Below, piece by piece: positions 33,797 through 42,979 of a stretch of 64,000 nucleotides of DNA. The DNA is from an uncultured Anaerolineaceae bacterium. GTDB taxonomy: Bacteria > Chloroflexota > Anaerolineae > Anaerolineales > Anaerolineaceae. How positions within the stretch are numbered: position 1 is the first letter of the stretch; each line of letters opens with the position of its first letter. The notes beneath the pieces were generated by a model. It saw only the letters and a program-made list of their open reading frames with translations. It was not told the origin of the DNA and did not search any database. The translations under genes were made by a program, and so were the position numbers. The stretch covers positions 1 through 64,000 of the forward strand of contig CAKMKJ010000018.1 of NCBI GenBank assembly GCA_927443345.1, written 5' to 3'.

Positions 33797-33809
33797 TTGA
33801 ATTTCGTCA

Positions 33810-34166
33810 CTATTCATCTTTTATGTCGAATCTCAATTGATTGTTTGCCTCTTCATCAATTACTATTCCTGCCCACTTTTTGTTAAATGCCTTGAAATCG
33901 CCAGTTCCAATCATCTCGAAGATGATAGGAGGTAGAGCCTCTGTTTTTAAGAAACTTTCAAGCTTATGGATATATACGTCTTCAAAGGTAAGAATTATTG
34001 TTGGTAATAGTTCAGACCAAATTTTCTGAGGTTGTATAAATAGAAATCCATTGTTTAAAAGGGTGGGTTTCTGTTCCCAATAAATTTCAGCTTCCACTCC
34101 ATCAATTAACAAATGAAGAGAACAATGACCCTTATAAGAGGTAGCATGAATTTTTGTATAACGCAT
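33810..34166 (-). CDS. Small partner of the putative nuclease
   Basis: A 118-residue cytoplasmic protein of unknown function that starts 25 bases after the stop of the PD-(D/E)XK nuclease gene, with AGGA before its ATG. It is strand-rich at the N-terminus and contains several aromatic residues, but no motif is recognised. The tight pairing suggests an immunity, specificity or regulatory subunit. Confidence 0.6.
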   Translation of the reverse strand: MRYTKIHATSYKGHCSLHLLIDGVEAEIYWEQKPTLLNNGFLFIQPQKIWSELLPTIILTFEDVYIHKLESFLKTEALPPIIFEMIGTGDFKAFNKKWAGIVIDEEANNQLRFDIKDE

Positions 34167-34191
34167 TTTTCCTGGGAGAACCTTGCTGATT

Positions 34192-35058
34192 CTACAAATA
34201 TCTTTCAGTTATATATCTGATGTATTCTGGATGTTCATTACGGTAATCTCTTGCAAGCAAGACGATCAATTCTTGATAGGTCATGGAATGAATGTGGATA
34301 CCGTCTTTCTTGGCAATGGCAATAAAGTTTTCGATATCGGCTCTATGGTCAGTACCATCCTTGCCCAGAGCGTCATACCAAAGGTACATCAATTTAAAAT
34401 CTTTCTTCCCAGAAACCGCCTTCAATCCTAATATGTGTTTGATCAATTGAGCTGCATGAAGATGGTGGTATCGATTATCCATTGGGTTGATCTCCAATGC
34501 CAATTCATGTAGAGATGGTAATTCGGTCCAAATATCCGGATTATTAAGATACTTGTCTTTCAAACCATCATGTTTTTCAGAGGAATATGCTTCAGAAAAT
34601 TTACACTCAATTGCGAACCGATTGAAGGGTGAACCCTCCTTGCAATGAAAGACTACATCAATATTAGGTGGAATAATAAAATTAGTATTTATGATGTATT
34701 TGTCTTCAAAATCAATATTCGTTGTATATTCACTTCCTTTATTACAGAAACCACATGCTGCTGCAATCGCGTTGGTCAAACCTCGTCTCTGCCAATACTG
34801 GAAAATATTCACACCAATTGCTGACGAAGAATGTACCGCCTGCATTTTTGCTGGATTATCCAAAGATCCTGTGATCTCGTTTCCGTTTCCCTGGCGAAAT
34901 TGATTCTGAGTTCGTTCTTCAAGTGGTTCAAATAAGTTATCGTTAAGGACTGTAGTATAAGCTTTGCGTCCTTTATCACCTTTGCTTCCGATAAGTTGAA
35001 TGTTTTTGTTCGTAGCCCATTGGATTTGTTTTGAAACGATATACTCATAGCCACCCAT
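34192..35058 (-). CDS. PD-(D/E)XK nuclease, PGN_0703-like
   Basis: A 288-residue protein resembling the PGN_0703 family of putative restriction endonucleases. The nuclease core is seen as an Asp in PPNIDVVFHC followed by FAIECKFSEAYSS (Glu-x-Lys), with the preceding HSSSAIGVN segment also typical. C-terminal parts contain LMYLWYDALG and a final helix. AGGGAGA precedes the ATG at 35058. No methyltransferase gene accompanies it. It may be a defence nuclease carried by the element. Confidence 0.72.
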   Translation of the reverse strand: MGGYEYIVSKQIQWATNKNIQLIGSKGDKGRKAYTTVLNDNLFEPLEERTQNQFRQGNGNEITGSLDNPAKMQAVHSSSAIGVNIFQYWQRRGLTNAIAAACGFCNKGSEYTTNIDFEDKYIINTNFIIPPNIDVVFHCKEGSPFNRFAIECKFSEAYSSEKHDGLKDKYLNNPDIWTELPSLHELALEINPMDNRYHHLHAAQLIKHILGLKAVSGKKDFKLMYLWYDALGKDGTDHRADIENFIAIAKKDGIHIHSMTYQELIVLLARDYRNEHPEYIRYITERYL

Positions 35059-35506
35059 GGTTGTCTCCCTTGAATAATGAGGATTGATGCTTAACAGTAT
35101 AGCAATTTATCCATCAACAGGAGACTCTAGCGCTAGAAGGATAATAGATTGAAAGGTTTGGAAAAAACTTGAACATTCATAACCGGGATATAGGGAAGAA
35201 GGACTCATACAAATTTATTTTATGTACCAAGTTTAGGGATTATCATAGCCAAAGAGAGGCAACCAACCATTGGCTTCCGTTTAATCCAACGCTCAGCGTC
35301 GAGTGAGTAAAGATCCCGAATCCGTGCCATTTGTGCGGAGGGTTCTGCAATTCACCTAACCTGAAGAACGCTGGTCGCGAAGCACCCTGTAAAGGTTCTT
35401 GCTGGTCCGACATGCAGCAGTAGTTGATCGATATTTATTTAGTAATCCTTTTTACGTGGGTTCGTCAAGGCATTTTGACACTTCTTTCCTAAACCTACAT
35501 ACTGTC
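35059..35506. other. Right edge of the element and a GC-rich island
   Basis: Bases 35125-35139 carry a near-palindromic variant of the repeated motif (CTCTAGCGCTAGA). From about 35250 to 35420 the sequence is noticeably GC-richer than both sides and contains possible pairing segments (AAGAAC/GTTCTT). A 36-codon frame (minus strand, beginning near 35334) and a second overlapping frame stay open here. The pattern is more like a structured RNA or a gene relic than a protein gene. I could not match it to SRP RNA, tmRNA, RNase P or 6S RNA. Confidence 0.35.
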
Positions 35507-35536
35507 TTGTGGTTAATCAAAAATCAAGTGTATAAT
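35507..35536 (+). promoter_or_regulatory. Promoter of the sugar-sensing regulator
   Basis: TTGTGG (35507-35512), 18-base spacer, perfect TATAAT (35531-35536). Transcription would begin near 35543, which rules out the TTG at 35541 as the start codon and favours the ATG at 35586. Confidence 0.65.
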
Positions 35537-35585
35537 TTTTTTGAATGATCCTTTTTCTATTCATCCCATTCACGAATGGTACCTG

Positions 35586-38500
35586 ATGTCTTCCCGTCCT
35601 CGCATTGGAGTTTGGCTTATCCCAACTGACCCTTACTGGGTACAAGTTAATGAGGCTGTCCATAAGCATGCGCAGCAACTTGACTTAGATTTGATTCCCC
35701 TGGAATCAACAATAGAATTCATTGGGGTATCAGACTCTAATCAAAATAAACTTGTGGAGGATATTCTTTCTTTCAGGCTGTCTGCACTGATTACAATGTA
35801 CATACCAGAGCAAACATTATTCCGCTTACTTAATGCCGGACTGCCAATCATTCAATTAACTGAGACAGAGATCAATCATCCTAACCTGGTTTCTTTAAGT
35901 GGCAATTACACTTGCGCTTCACTTGCCGGGCAGTTTGTAGCTGAACGCCTGAATGGCAAAGGTAGAATATTGGTAATTGGTGGTTTATGGGAGAAAGATG
36001 GAGAGAGGGGCGTAAGCCGGATCAATGCGATCCACAATGTTGTGAAGGACGATCCAGGACTGAGATTGCAACACATTCCTGCGCCTTGGACTTTCGAACA
36101 AGCTTATCCAGTGATAGAAAATGCCTTAAGGACTGACCCTGGCCCTATAGACGCAATCATTGGAATTTCAGATGCACTTGCTCTGGTTGCTAGAAATGCT
36201 GGAAACGCGCTGGGACTGAACCTATCTAAAACAATAATTGTTGGGATTAATGGAGATCCATTGGCATTGGCTGCTGTGGCTGAAGGCAGTATGACTGCCA
36301 CCATAGAATCAGACCCCGCCAATCTTGGAAGTGAAGCAGTAAATGTAGCATTTAAACGAGCCCTTGGACAACCATTTGGAACAACTTTGAATACTCACCC
36401 AGTATTAGTAACCACCGAGAATGTAAGTGAACTTGTTCTTAAAAAATTAATTTCCATCTCAGATATTCCTACCCGTCTGGTAGGGTTAAATCGCGAATCT
36501 GAACTACTACGAATGAAGCAACTGGAAACAGTTATTAGTGTCAACCAGCAGGTTGGCGGGTTGCTTGACAGGCCAAAACTGCTCCAAAAAGTAGCTGAAC
36601 TCATTCGTAAAAGCTATGGCTATAATCAGGTGAGTGTCTACCGCTGGCTTGATCATGGGCAGATTATACATCGGGAGTATCCACAGCTAGGATTTGGTGA
36701 TGAGAGTGAAATTGTGATCGAACAAACGGGGATGATAGGAAAGGCAATGCTAAAGGGTGAGTCCATTTTCATTCCCGATACCCGCAATAGTTTACATTAC
36801 GATTACGACCCAGCTTACCCACAGACTCGTTCGCGTGCAATCTTGCCTATTCGTTACAATCAAAAGGTGGTTGGTGCATTGGATTTGCATAGTTTTCACT
36901 TAGTCCAGCATTTGCGCCATGAACTTCTTGGCCTGCAATTACTTGCCGACCAGATAGGGATTGCCGAGGAAAACGCCAATCTTTATGAGAAGGCAGTTGC
37001 TGCTCAAGCTATCGCCGAAAAAGCAGATCAACTGAAAACGCGTCTATTGGCCAATGTCAGTCATGAACTGCGTGCGCCTATCAACCTGATTCTGGGTTAC
37101 AGTCAACTTGCGCTGAAAGAGCCCAACATCTTGCCAATCAACTTGCGCTGCGACCTTGCGCAGATTTACCAAAGCGGAGAGCACTTGGTGCGGTTGATTA
37201 ACGACTTGCTTGATATGTCGCGCCTTGAAATTGGTGCTCTCGATTTATACCCCAAACTGATTGAGCCGCGTCCATTCTTAGAAAACGTTTTCAAAAACAT
37301 GTTCGATAACAATCATCGGGATTCGGTATCGTGGCGGCTTGATCTGCCAGAAAGTCTTCCCCTAATTCAGGCTGATGAGGTGCGTCTTCGTCAGATATTA
37401 ATAAACCTGCTCAGTAATGCCAGTAAGTTTACTTTAGATGGAGAAATTGTTCTCGGTGCAGAAGTGGAACCCCCTCACCTGCATTTATGGGTAGCCGACT
37501 CAGGGGCAGGCATTCCACCAGATGATCAAGAGAAAATTTTCGAACCCTTTTTTAGAGCTGAGCAAATACAACATCATCGCGAGGGCATTGGTTTAGGACT
37601 GAGCATCACCCGTCGTTTGGTAGCTTTGCATAGCGGTTCAATGTCTTTGGAAAGCAAGCAGGGACAGGGCTCCACCTTTCACATTTACCTGCCCTTACCA
37701 GGTTTTTCCGGACCAAGTATGCCTGCTTCGCCTGATTCTGACTCCGCTATTGAAGCCGTTTTATTACTCATTTCCCATTCTCCAAACCCGAGCGCTAACA
37801 TTCTGCTATTGAGCCAGCGCCAAGGTTTGCGCATAGAAAGGGTCACTTCCTTCACCGAAGTGAGCAACCAACTACGACCAAAAGTATTGGCTTGGGATCT
37901 AGCAGCCGCACACCCCAATGACTGGGAATTAATTGCCCAATTACGTCGTTTTCCGCATCTCTGCCGTTTACCATTTGTTATTTATAACCAGCACTCTGAA
38001 TCAACGGGTATCACGAATGTGCTCCTTAAGCCAGTGCCTCAGACTACTCTGATGGAAATGCTCGATAGCATGCGCCCTATTGGCGATAAAAACCCGATCC
38101 TGGTTGTTGATGACGATCCAATGGTGCGCGAGATGCTTCAGCGGTTGCTTACTGAGGCATTTCCTGGCGTGCCAATCCACTCAGCGGCCGATGGGCAATT
38201 AGCACTTGAGATGCGTGACTCCTTCATCCCCAGCCTGGTGGTACTCGATTTGATGATGCCACGCATGGATGGTTTCACGCTTTTGGAGATGATGCGCAAA
38301 GATTTGCGATGGCAATCAGTACCGGTACTGGTCATGAGCGGAAAACTGCTTACTCAAGAGGATGTAAGTCGTCTTGACTATGCTCATGTGGTTTTCCATA
38401 GCAAAGAGATGCTCAACCCAGATGAGACTATCGCTGTATTTCAGAAGATATTAGGTGAAAGTGGCTTTTTGCCGCAATCGACCAGCATACTCGTTAAAAG

Positions 38501-38795
38501 TGCCCTCACTTACATCCACCAAAACTATGCAAAACAACTCAGCCGTAAAAATATTGCTAGCGCTGTATCCGTCAGCGAACGGTATCTGAGTGAAATTTTC
38601 AAGCAGGAGATGGGGATTTCTCCATGGGATGTGCTCAACCGCTTCCGCATTCAACGCGCTTGCGAACTTCTTAAAGCCAGTGATGCAAGCATCACAGAAA
38701 TTGCCCTCAACGTGGGTTTCACCGACTCCTCGTATTTTGGTCGCGTTTTCAGCAAGCAAATAGGTGTATCGCCCAAAGCTTACCGCCAAAAGTAA
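35586..38795 (+). CDS. LacI-like sensor / histidine kinase / receiver / AraC regulator
   Basis: A 1069-residue one-polypeptide signalling protein with no membrane segment. Order of domains: a LacI/periplasmic-binding-type sugar-sensing domain (about 1-300), GAF (about 325-470), HisKA with the phospho-accepting His in LLANVSHELRAP (about 500), HATPase (NLLSNASK, DSGAGIPPDD, GLGLSITRR), a degenerate receiver-like segment (about 720-820), a receiver with Asp in VVLDLMMPRMDG, and an AraC-type double HTH at the end. It probably senses a sugar in the cytoplasm and activates the three promoters carrying 21-bp direct repeats. The ATG lacks a clear ribosome-binding site. Confidence 0.88.
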   Translation: MSSRPRIGVWLIPTDPYWVQVNEAVHKHAQQLDLDLIPLESTIEFIGVSDSNQNKLVEDILSFRLSALITMYIPEQTLFRLLNAGLPIIQLTETEINHPNLVSLSGNYTCASLAGQFVAERLNGKGRILVIGGLWEKDGERGVSRINAIHNVVKDDPGLRLQHIPAPWTFEQAYPVIENALRTDPGPIDAIIGISDALALVARNAGNALGLNLSKTIIVGINGDPLALAAVAEGSMTATIESDPANLGSEAVNVAFKRALGQPFGTTLNTHPVLVTTENVSELVLKKLISISDIPTRLVGLNRESELLRMKQLETVISVNQQVGGLLDRPKLLQKVAELIRKSYGYNQVSVYRWLDHGQIIHREYPQLGFGDESEIVIEQTGMIGKAMLKGESIFIPDTRNSLHYDYDPAYPQTRSRAILPIRYNQKVVGALDLHSFHLVQHLRHELLGLQLLADQIGIAEENANLYEKAVAAQAIAEKADQLKTRLLANVSHELRAPINLILGYSQLALKEPNILPINLRCDLAQIYQSGEHLVRLINDLLDMSRLEIGALDLYPKLIEPRPFLENVFKNMFDNNHRDSVSWRLDLPESLPLIQADEVRLRQILINLLSNASKFTLDGEIVLGAEVEPPHLHLWVADSGAGIPPDDQEKIFEPFFRAEQIQHHREGIGLGLSITRRLVALHSGSMSLESKQGQGSTFHIYLPLPGFSGPSMPASPDSDSAIEAVLLLISHSPNPSANILLLSQRQGLRIERVTSFTEVSNQLRPKVLAWDLAAAHPNDWELIAQLRRFPHLCRLPFVIYNQHSESTGITNVLLKPVPQTTLMEMLDSMRPIGDKNPILVVDDDPMVREMLQRLLTEAFPGVPIHSAADGQLALEMRDSFIPSLVVLDLMMPRMDGFTLLEMMRKDLRWQSVPVLVMSGKLLTQEDVSRLDYAHVVFHSKEMLNPDETIAVFQKILGESGFLPQSTSILVKSALTYIHQNYAKQLSRKNIASAVSVSERYLSEIFKQEMGISPWDVLNRFRIQRACELLKASDASITEIALNVGFTDSSYFGRVFSKQIGVSPKAYRQK

Positions 38796-38804
38796 TCAAC
38801 GTCC

Positions 38805-38862
38805 TTTTATCCTAGAGAGTTGCCGTTTTATCCGAGACAGGCCACTCTTTTTGTATTATTTT
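38805..38862 (+). promoter_or_regulatory. Regulon promoter A (21-bp direct repeats)
   Basis: TTTTATCCTAGAGAG (38805-38819) and TTTTATCCGAGACAG (38826-38840) are direct repeats starting 21 bp apart. A -10-like TATTTT begins 16 bases after the second box, and an alternative TATTAT lies three bases earlier. The layout matches promoters B and C. It lies directly behind the regulator gene and drives the GH36-lipoprotein-GH4 genes. Confidence 0.75.
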
Positions 38863-39051
38863 AAGAGCATATTATTCAAGGAATTGATTTTTTATCATAT
38901 TGCGTATTTTTACTTTAGCAGCGTGGGAGGAAAATGTTTTTTATAGGTAATAACAAATTATGCACTGCTTATCATTAACGTAATTATCAATATCATTCAC
39001 ATATATATAAAAAACCATCACAATTAAAACCATAAATACAAGAAAGACTAT

Positions 39052-41109
39052 ATGACAAGTTATTCCATCCAATCCAAAATCCTCATACTCGATGGGCAAC
39101 CCTTACTGACGGATGTTTGTAGTAACATCACTGCTTTGAATGACCCGCGCGGCATTGGTCTGTTTCTGCATTTTGACGCTGGAAAACATGCCGCAAGACA
39201 TGTTTTCCAGCTGGGGAACTTGACGAATACCAGCCGTATTTTATGCCATTATCGTAATAAACCATACTGGATGGTTCCCGCCGTGGTCACAAACGGCGGG
39301 GAAGTTCCGGTCGAAACGCAATTTTTGCTTGCCGAACTATCTTCCAACCGTTATGCCGTGTTGGTACCTTTATTGGATGACGGGTTTCGGATGTCTTTAC
39401 AAGGTGCGGGTAAGCAAATGCTGGAAGTCATCGCTGAATCGGGTGATCCGGCAGTGACAACAAGTGCTGTGAATGGATTGTTTATTGCTGTAGGAGATGA
39501 TCCTTTTTCATTAATTGAGCAAGGTGCGCAAAGCGTATCTAAATGGTTGCAAACTGGGCGTTTACGCCGCGACAAGGTACTTCCTGCCTTCATTGATCAG
39601 TTTGGCTGGTGCACCTGGGATGCATTTTATGGTGATGTTTCTCACGAGAAAATCCGACAGGGGTTGGAAAGCTTTGCAGCTGGGGGTGTAAGTCCAAATT
39701 TGTTTATTTTGGATTCCGGTTGGCAATCGGTAAATTGTGATACTCCTAATAAGCTGCGTTTGGTTTCTTTCCAGGCAAACGAAAAATTCCCCGATGGACT
39801 TGCAAAAACCGTCGCAATGGCAAAAGGTGATTTTGGGATACAAACCTTTCTGGTTTGGCATGCGATGCTTGGTTCTACAAGTGGAGTCGATGCTGAACGA
39901 TTCCCTGATTATAAAATTCGTCATATTGCCTGGCAGTACTCGCCCGGAATACTGCTGTCAAGCCCAAACAATAATGAAGTGTTGGGCAACGGGGCAGATG
40001 TGATTCCGCCTGACTCTATTCACTTGTTTTACAATGATTATCATCGGAAACTACATCTGGACGGAGTGGATGGGGTAAAGACGGATTTTCAAACTACCCT
40101 GGAGGCTCTCGGTGCGACATTGGGTGGGCGGGTAGAATTGATGCGTCGCTATCACGAAGCGCTGGAAGGTTCAACGCAAACACATTTTCAAGGGAATCTC
40201 ATCAACAGCATGTCCTGTTCGAACGACATGCTATACAGCTCCTTGAGCTCACCCGTCACACGCACCTCCGATGATTTCTATCCTGCAAATCCCGAAAGCC
40301 ATAGTATGCATCTGTACGCCAATTCGCATGTCAGCCTATGGTTTGGCGAATTTATCCACCCAGATTGGGACATGTTCCAATCTGCACATGAACTGGGTGC
40401 TTTCCATGCGGCGGGCCGCGCTTTAAGCGGCGGACCGCTTTATGTTTCAGATACACCCGAGGCACACGATTTCGCCTTGTTACGCAAACTAGTGTTGCCA
40501 AACGGTCAGATTTTGCGTGCCAAATTACCTGGCCGCCCCACTAAAGATTGCCTTTTTAGTGATCCTACCCGTGAGGATGTGTCACTTAAGATATTTAACC
40601 GAAACGAAATTACTGGTGTTGTTGGATTATTCAATTGCCGCTCTGGTGCACAGGCGCTTACCCTACACGCATCGATGCGGCCAGCGGATGTTGTCGGATT
40701 AAAAGGAGAGCAGTTTGCCGTGTATGCCCATACCTTGAGAGAGGTGAGGGTATTGGAACGAGAAGCTGTTTGGACAATTGTGCTGGACCCAATGAACTTC
40801 GAGATTTTTACAATCACGCCAATAGAGCAAGGTATCGCTCCGCTCGGAATAATTGACATGTTCAATAGTGGAGGAGCAGTGATTAAAGCCAGTTTTAACC
40901 AGCACGGCGAATACGAAATGCTTGCGCACAATGGCAGGAAAATCTCTGTGTGGTGCGCACAACCTCCCAAACAAGTATGGTTGGATGAACAACCCGCCAA
41001 CTATGAATATCAAGATAATAACAGGTTACTTACCATCCAAACTGACCAGGCTAGCCCGACCATCAGAGTGCGGATCATACTTGCAGATAAAGAGTCAAAT
41101 AAAGAATAG
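39052..41109 (+). CDS. GH36 family, raffinose-synthase/Sip1-like alpha-galactosidase
   Basis: A 685-residue cytoplasmic enzyme acting on alpha-galactosides. It belongs to the branch of GH36 that includes raffinose synthase and Sip1-like proteins: IDQFGWCTWDAFY, LFILDSGWQSV, the probable nucleophile Asp in GVDGVKTDFQ, and the acid/base region TRTSDDFYPANPESH. A C-terminal beta domain (from about 560) completes it. The absence of a signal peptide implies that the substrate is imported first. It begins a three-gene cluster. Confidence 0.88.
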   Translation: MTSYSIQSKILILDGQPLLTDVCSNITALNDPRGIGLFLHFDAGKHAARHVFQLGNLTNTSRILCHYRNKPYWMVPAVVTNGGEVPVETQFLLAELSSNRYAVLVPLLDDGFRMSLQGAGKQMLEVIAESGDPAVTTSAVNGLFIAVGDDPFSLIEQGAQSVSKWLQTGRLRRDKVLPAFIDQFGWCTWDAFYGDVSHEKIRQGLESFAAGGVSPNLFILDSGWQSVNCDTPNKLRLVSFQANEKFPDGLAKTVAMAKGDFGIQTFLVWHAMLGSTSGVDAERFPDYKIRHIAWQYSPGILLSSPNNNEVLGNGADVIPPDSIHLFYNDYHRKLHLDGVDGVKTDFQTTLEALGATLGGRVELMRRYHEALEGSTQTHFQGNLINSMSCSNDMLYSSLSSPVTRTSDDFYPANPESHSMHLYANSHVSLWFGEFIHPDWDMFQSAHELGAFHAAGRALSGGPLYVSDTPEAHDFALLRKLVLPNGQILRAKLPGRPTKDCLFSDPTREDVSLKIFNRNEITGVVGLFNCRSGAQALTLHASMRPADVVGLKGEQFAVYAHTLREVRVLEREAVWTIVLDPMNFEIFTITPIEQGIAPLGIIDMFNSGGAVIKASFNQHGEYEMLAHNGRKISVWCAQPPKQVWLDEQPANYEYQDNNRLLTIQTDQASPTIRVRIILADKESNKE

Positions 41110-41163
41110 ATCAGTTGCAAATTTGCACATGATCGAAAAATGTTAAAGCAAGGGAGCAAATAA

Positions 41164-42858
41164 ATGAAAATTTTATCCAGATATCTTTCAGTATTCCTAA
41201 TCTTCACCATATTCATGACAGCCTGTAGCCCGCTGGTGTCGGCCACTCCTACCCAAACAATAAAACCGGACAGTACTGAAACGTTTGCCAACACCGAAGT
41301 ACCGGCAGGTAATGATGAAAATATTCGTTTTCCTACAAGCCGGGATCCAATTTACTGGCCTTTTGCTGTAGACAGCATCTGGAATATGCCGATCCACAAC
41401 AATGCGGTCTATGTTGATGCGGGGATCAGTGCCCACATGCCCCTCGATGCAGGTCCAACCACGGATTGGGAACCCCTGATACTGTCGCCCAATGCGCCGC
41501 TTAAGGACCTGGTTGAAAATAATGCTGGCTGGGATGGAAATCCGCGTTGCGAAGCACTGACTGGCGTTACTCTTTTAACCGGGGTGCCTGTGCCGGACAA
41601 CTTTTTCAATGAGGACTCAGGCGGAGGGAATACTCCAAACAATTCTGGCGCGATCCTGATGCCGGATGGCCTGACGGTCTACGAAACGCAGCCACTGCAG
41701 GTCTGTAGCCCCAACGGTATTGTCACCAGCCAATACATATGGCCAGCCACGAATATCAGAAGCGGAGACGGGATTGAAGGTTCACACGGGGGCAGCGGTC
41801 TATCTGCCCTGGGCGGTAGCCTCCGAGTTGGCGACCTGATGCCTGGTTCTGTCATCCACCACGCACTAAAAATGAATTTTTACGCTCTCTATAATTATGC
41901 CTACAACGATGATGGAACGCCTGGTTATCGCTGGCCTGCGCAACAGGCAGATGGGTATGCCAGCCCAGAAACATATGGGGGTAAGATAGCAGCATTCGAA
42001 CAGGGATCTTTGCTGGCACTTAAGCCCGATTTCGATTTCAACAGTCTGCAAACCGAGCCCGCAAAGATCCTCGCCCATGCCGCTCAGGATTATGGCATTT
42101 ACGCTGTAGATGATACTGCATGGGATGTCTTTGCGCTGAACGTAGAGGCTGGCTCACTAGGTAATGCTGAGGAACAGTTCTCTGCAACTTATGGCTATGG
42201 CCTGAGTGACGGCCCATTAATGAATTGTAAGGACACAAGCGAGGCTTGCAAGTGGTCGCAAGACATGTGGACTATTCTCAGTCACTTGAACGTGATCGAC
42301 AATAACACCGCAGAAACTATTGGCGGCGGTGCCAACAGCGACACTACCAACCGCCGCGCTCCCATGGCTCCGCCCTTTATTCCAATTGTTCCAACAGTTA
42401 CTCCGACCTTTGGCCCATCGCCAACTCCCAGACCGACTTCCACAGCAAGCCCCACCTCGCTGCCAACTGCCACGTCTGAGCCTGGTTGGACCATCGTGGA
42501 TGACGCCGCTCCAGACGTCTGGACCTATACCGGCTCATTTGGAGATAACGTCGTTCGTAATTCCAACAATCTTGGAGGTACACAGAGTGATCCCTGGCAG
42601 GATGGTGATTATGCCGAGATTACTTTTACCGGCACACAGGTCAATATCTATGGCGTGAAATTCCCCGGCGCTGTTACAGCGGACATCTATATTGACGACA
42701 TGGAGACGCCCATTGCAACTGGAGTTAATTGGGACAATCCCACAACTGTTTACCGGTCTCTGATCTGGATTTCGCCGGTTTTATCATCCGGCAAACACAC
42801 CCTCCGAATTGTCTGTCGGGGTGATTGGATCTCGTTTGACTATATCAGCTACAAGTGA
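41164..42858 (+). CDS. Secreted lipoprotein with C-terminal beta-sandwich module
   Basis: A 564-residue exported protein. The signal peptide ends in a lipobox (FMTACS, Cys about residue 19). The main domain (about 55-405) is rich in Trp, Gly and Asn and I cannot assign it to a named family, although segments such as DSIWNMPI and YGIYAVDDTAWD look conserved. A Pro/Thr/Ser linker (about 410-440) leads to a C-terminal module of about 120 residues with a carbohydrate-binding-like beta-sandwich pattern (NIYGVKFPGAVTADIYID). It probably binds or cleaves a polysaccharide outside the cell. Confidence 0.75.
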   Translation: MKILSRYLSVFLIFTIFMTACSPLVSATPTQTIKPDSTETFANTEVPAGNDENIRFPTSRDPIYWPFAVDSIWNMPIHNNAVYVDAGISAHMPLDAGPTTDWEPLILSPNAPLKDLVENNAGWDGNPRCEALTGVTLLTGVPVPDNFFNEDSGGGNTPNNSGAILMPDGLTVYETQPLQVCSPNGIVTSQYIWPATNIRSGDGIEGSHGGSGLSALGGSLRVGDLMPGSVIHHALKMNFYALYNYAYNDDGTPGYRWPAQQADGYASPETYGGKIAAFEQGSLLALKPDFDFNSLQTEPAKILAHAAQDYGIYAVDDTAWDVFALNVEAGSLGNAEEQFSATYGYGLSDGPLMNCKDTSEACKWSQDMWTILSHLNVIDNNTAETIGGGANSDTTNRRAPMAPPFIPIVPTVTPTFGPSPTPRPTSTASPTSLPTATSEPGWTIVDDAAPDVWTYTGSFGDNVVRNSNNLGGTQSDPWQDGDYAEITFTGTQVNIYGVKFPGAVTADIYIDDMETPIATGVNWDNPTTVYRSLIWISPVLSSGKHTLRIVCRGDWISFDYISYK

Positions 42859-42979
42859 GCCCGTTTCGTAAGTCTCTATATTGCTCCGTATAGCATAGCT
42901 GTGCAGGAAGCGGGTTAATCCCAGACAAACTGATTAACAAGCGAATTAGTCAATTTAGTACCTTGGAAGGAACAACGCG

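Larger units (their letters stand above)
33477..33809. other. Noncoding region with three copies of a repeated motif
   Basis: No gene is seen. The region carries CTCTAGCGCTGGA (in reverse) at 33670-33682 and at 33784-33796, and a partial copy with ATCGCTAGAG at 33584-33593. Another copy lies in rep and a variant at 35125. It could be the replication origin, a partition site or the operator region of the AAA+ gene. Confidence 0.6.
24390..35220. mobile_element. Integrated element with serine recombinase and phage-type Rep
   Basis: A run of about 16 minus-strand genes that is visibly AT-richer than its flanks. Signature genes are a large serine recombinase at the left edge, a gene II/X-type replication initiator, ArdC, HIRAN, SymE-like, an AAA+ ATPase and a PD-(D/E)XK nuclease. 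No conjugation, capsid, portal, terminase or Zot-like gene was recognised. It is best described as an integrative plasmid-like element or satellite. The right end is uncertain (somewhere from about 35140 to 35500). Confidence 0.8.

Noticed and set aside
24390-35220. A complete filamentous prophage (inovirus)
   Set aside because: The Rep resembles gpII and a tiny membrane peptide exists, but no Zot-like assembly ATPase, major coat or adsorption protein was found, and the AAA+ protein is of the CbbX type.
35250-35420. Signal recognition particle RNA
   Set aside because: GGTCCG and AGCAG words occur in the right order, but the conserved tetraloop and adjoining stem of domain IV are missing.
35541-35585. 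TTG at 35541 as start of the hybrid regulator
   Set aside because: It lies at or before the predicted transcription start of the TATAAT promoter at 35531 and adds residues with no similarity to the sensor domain.
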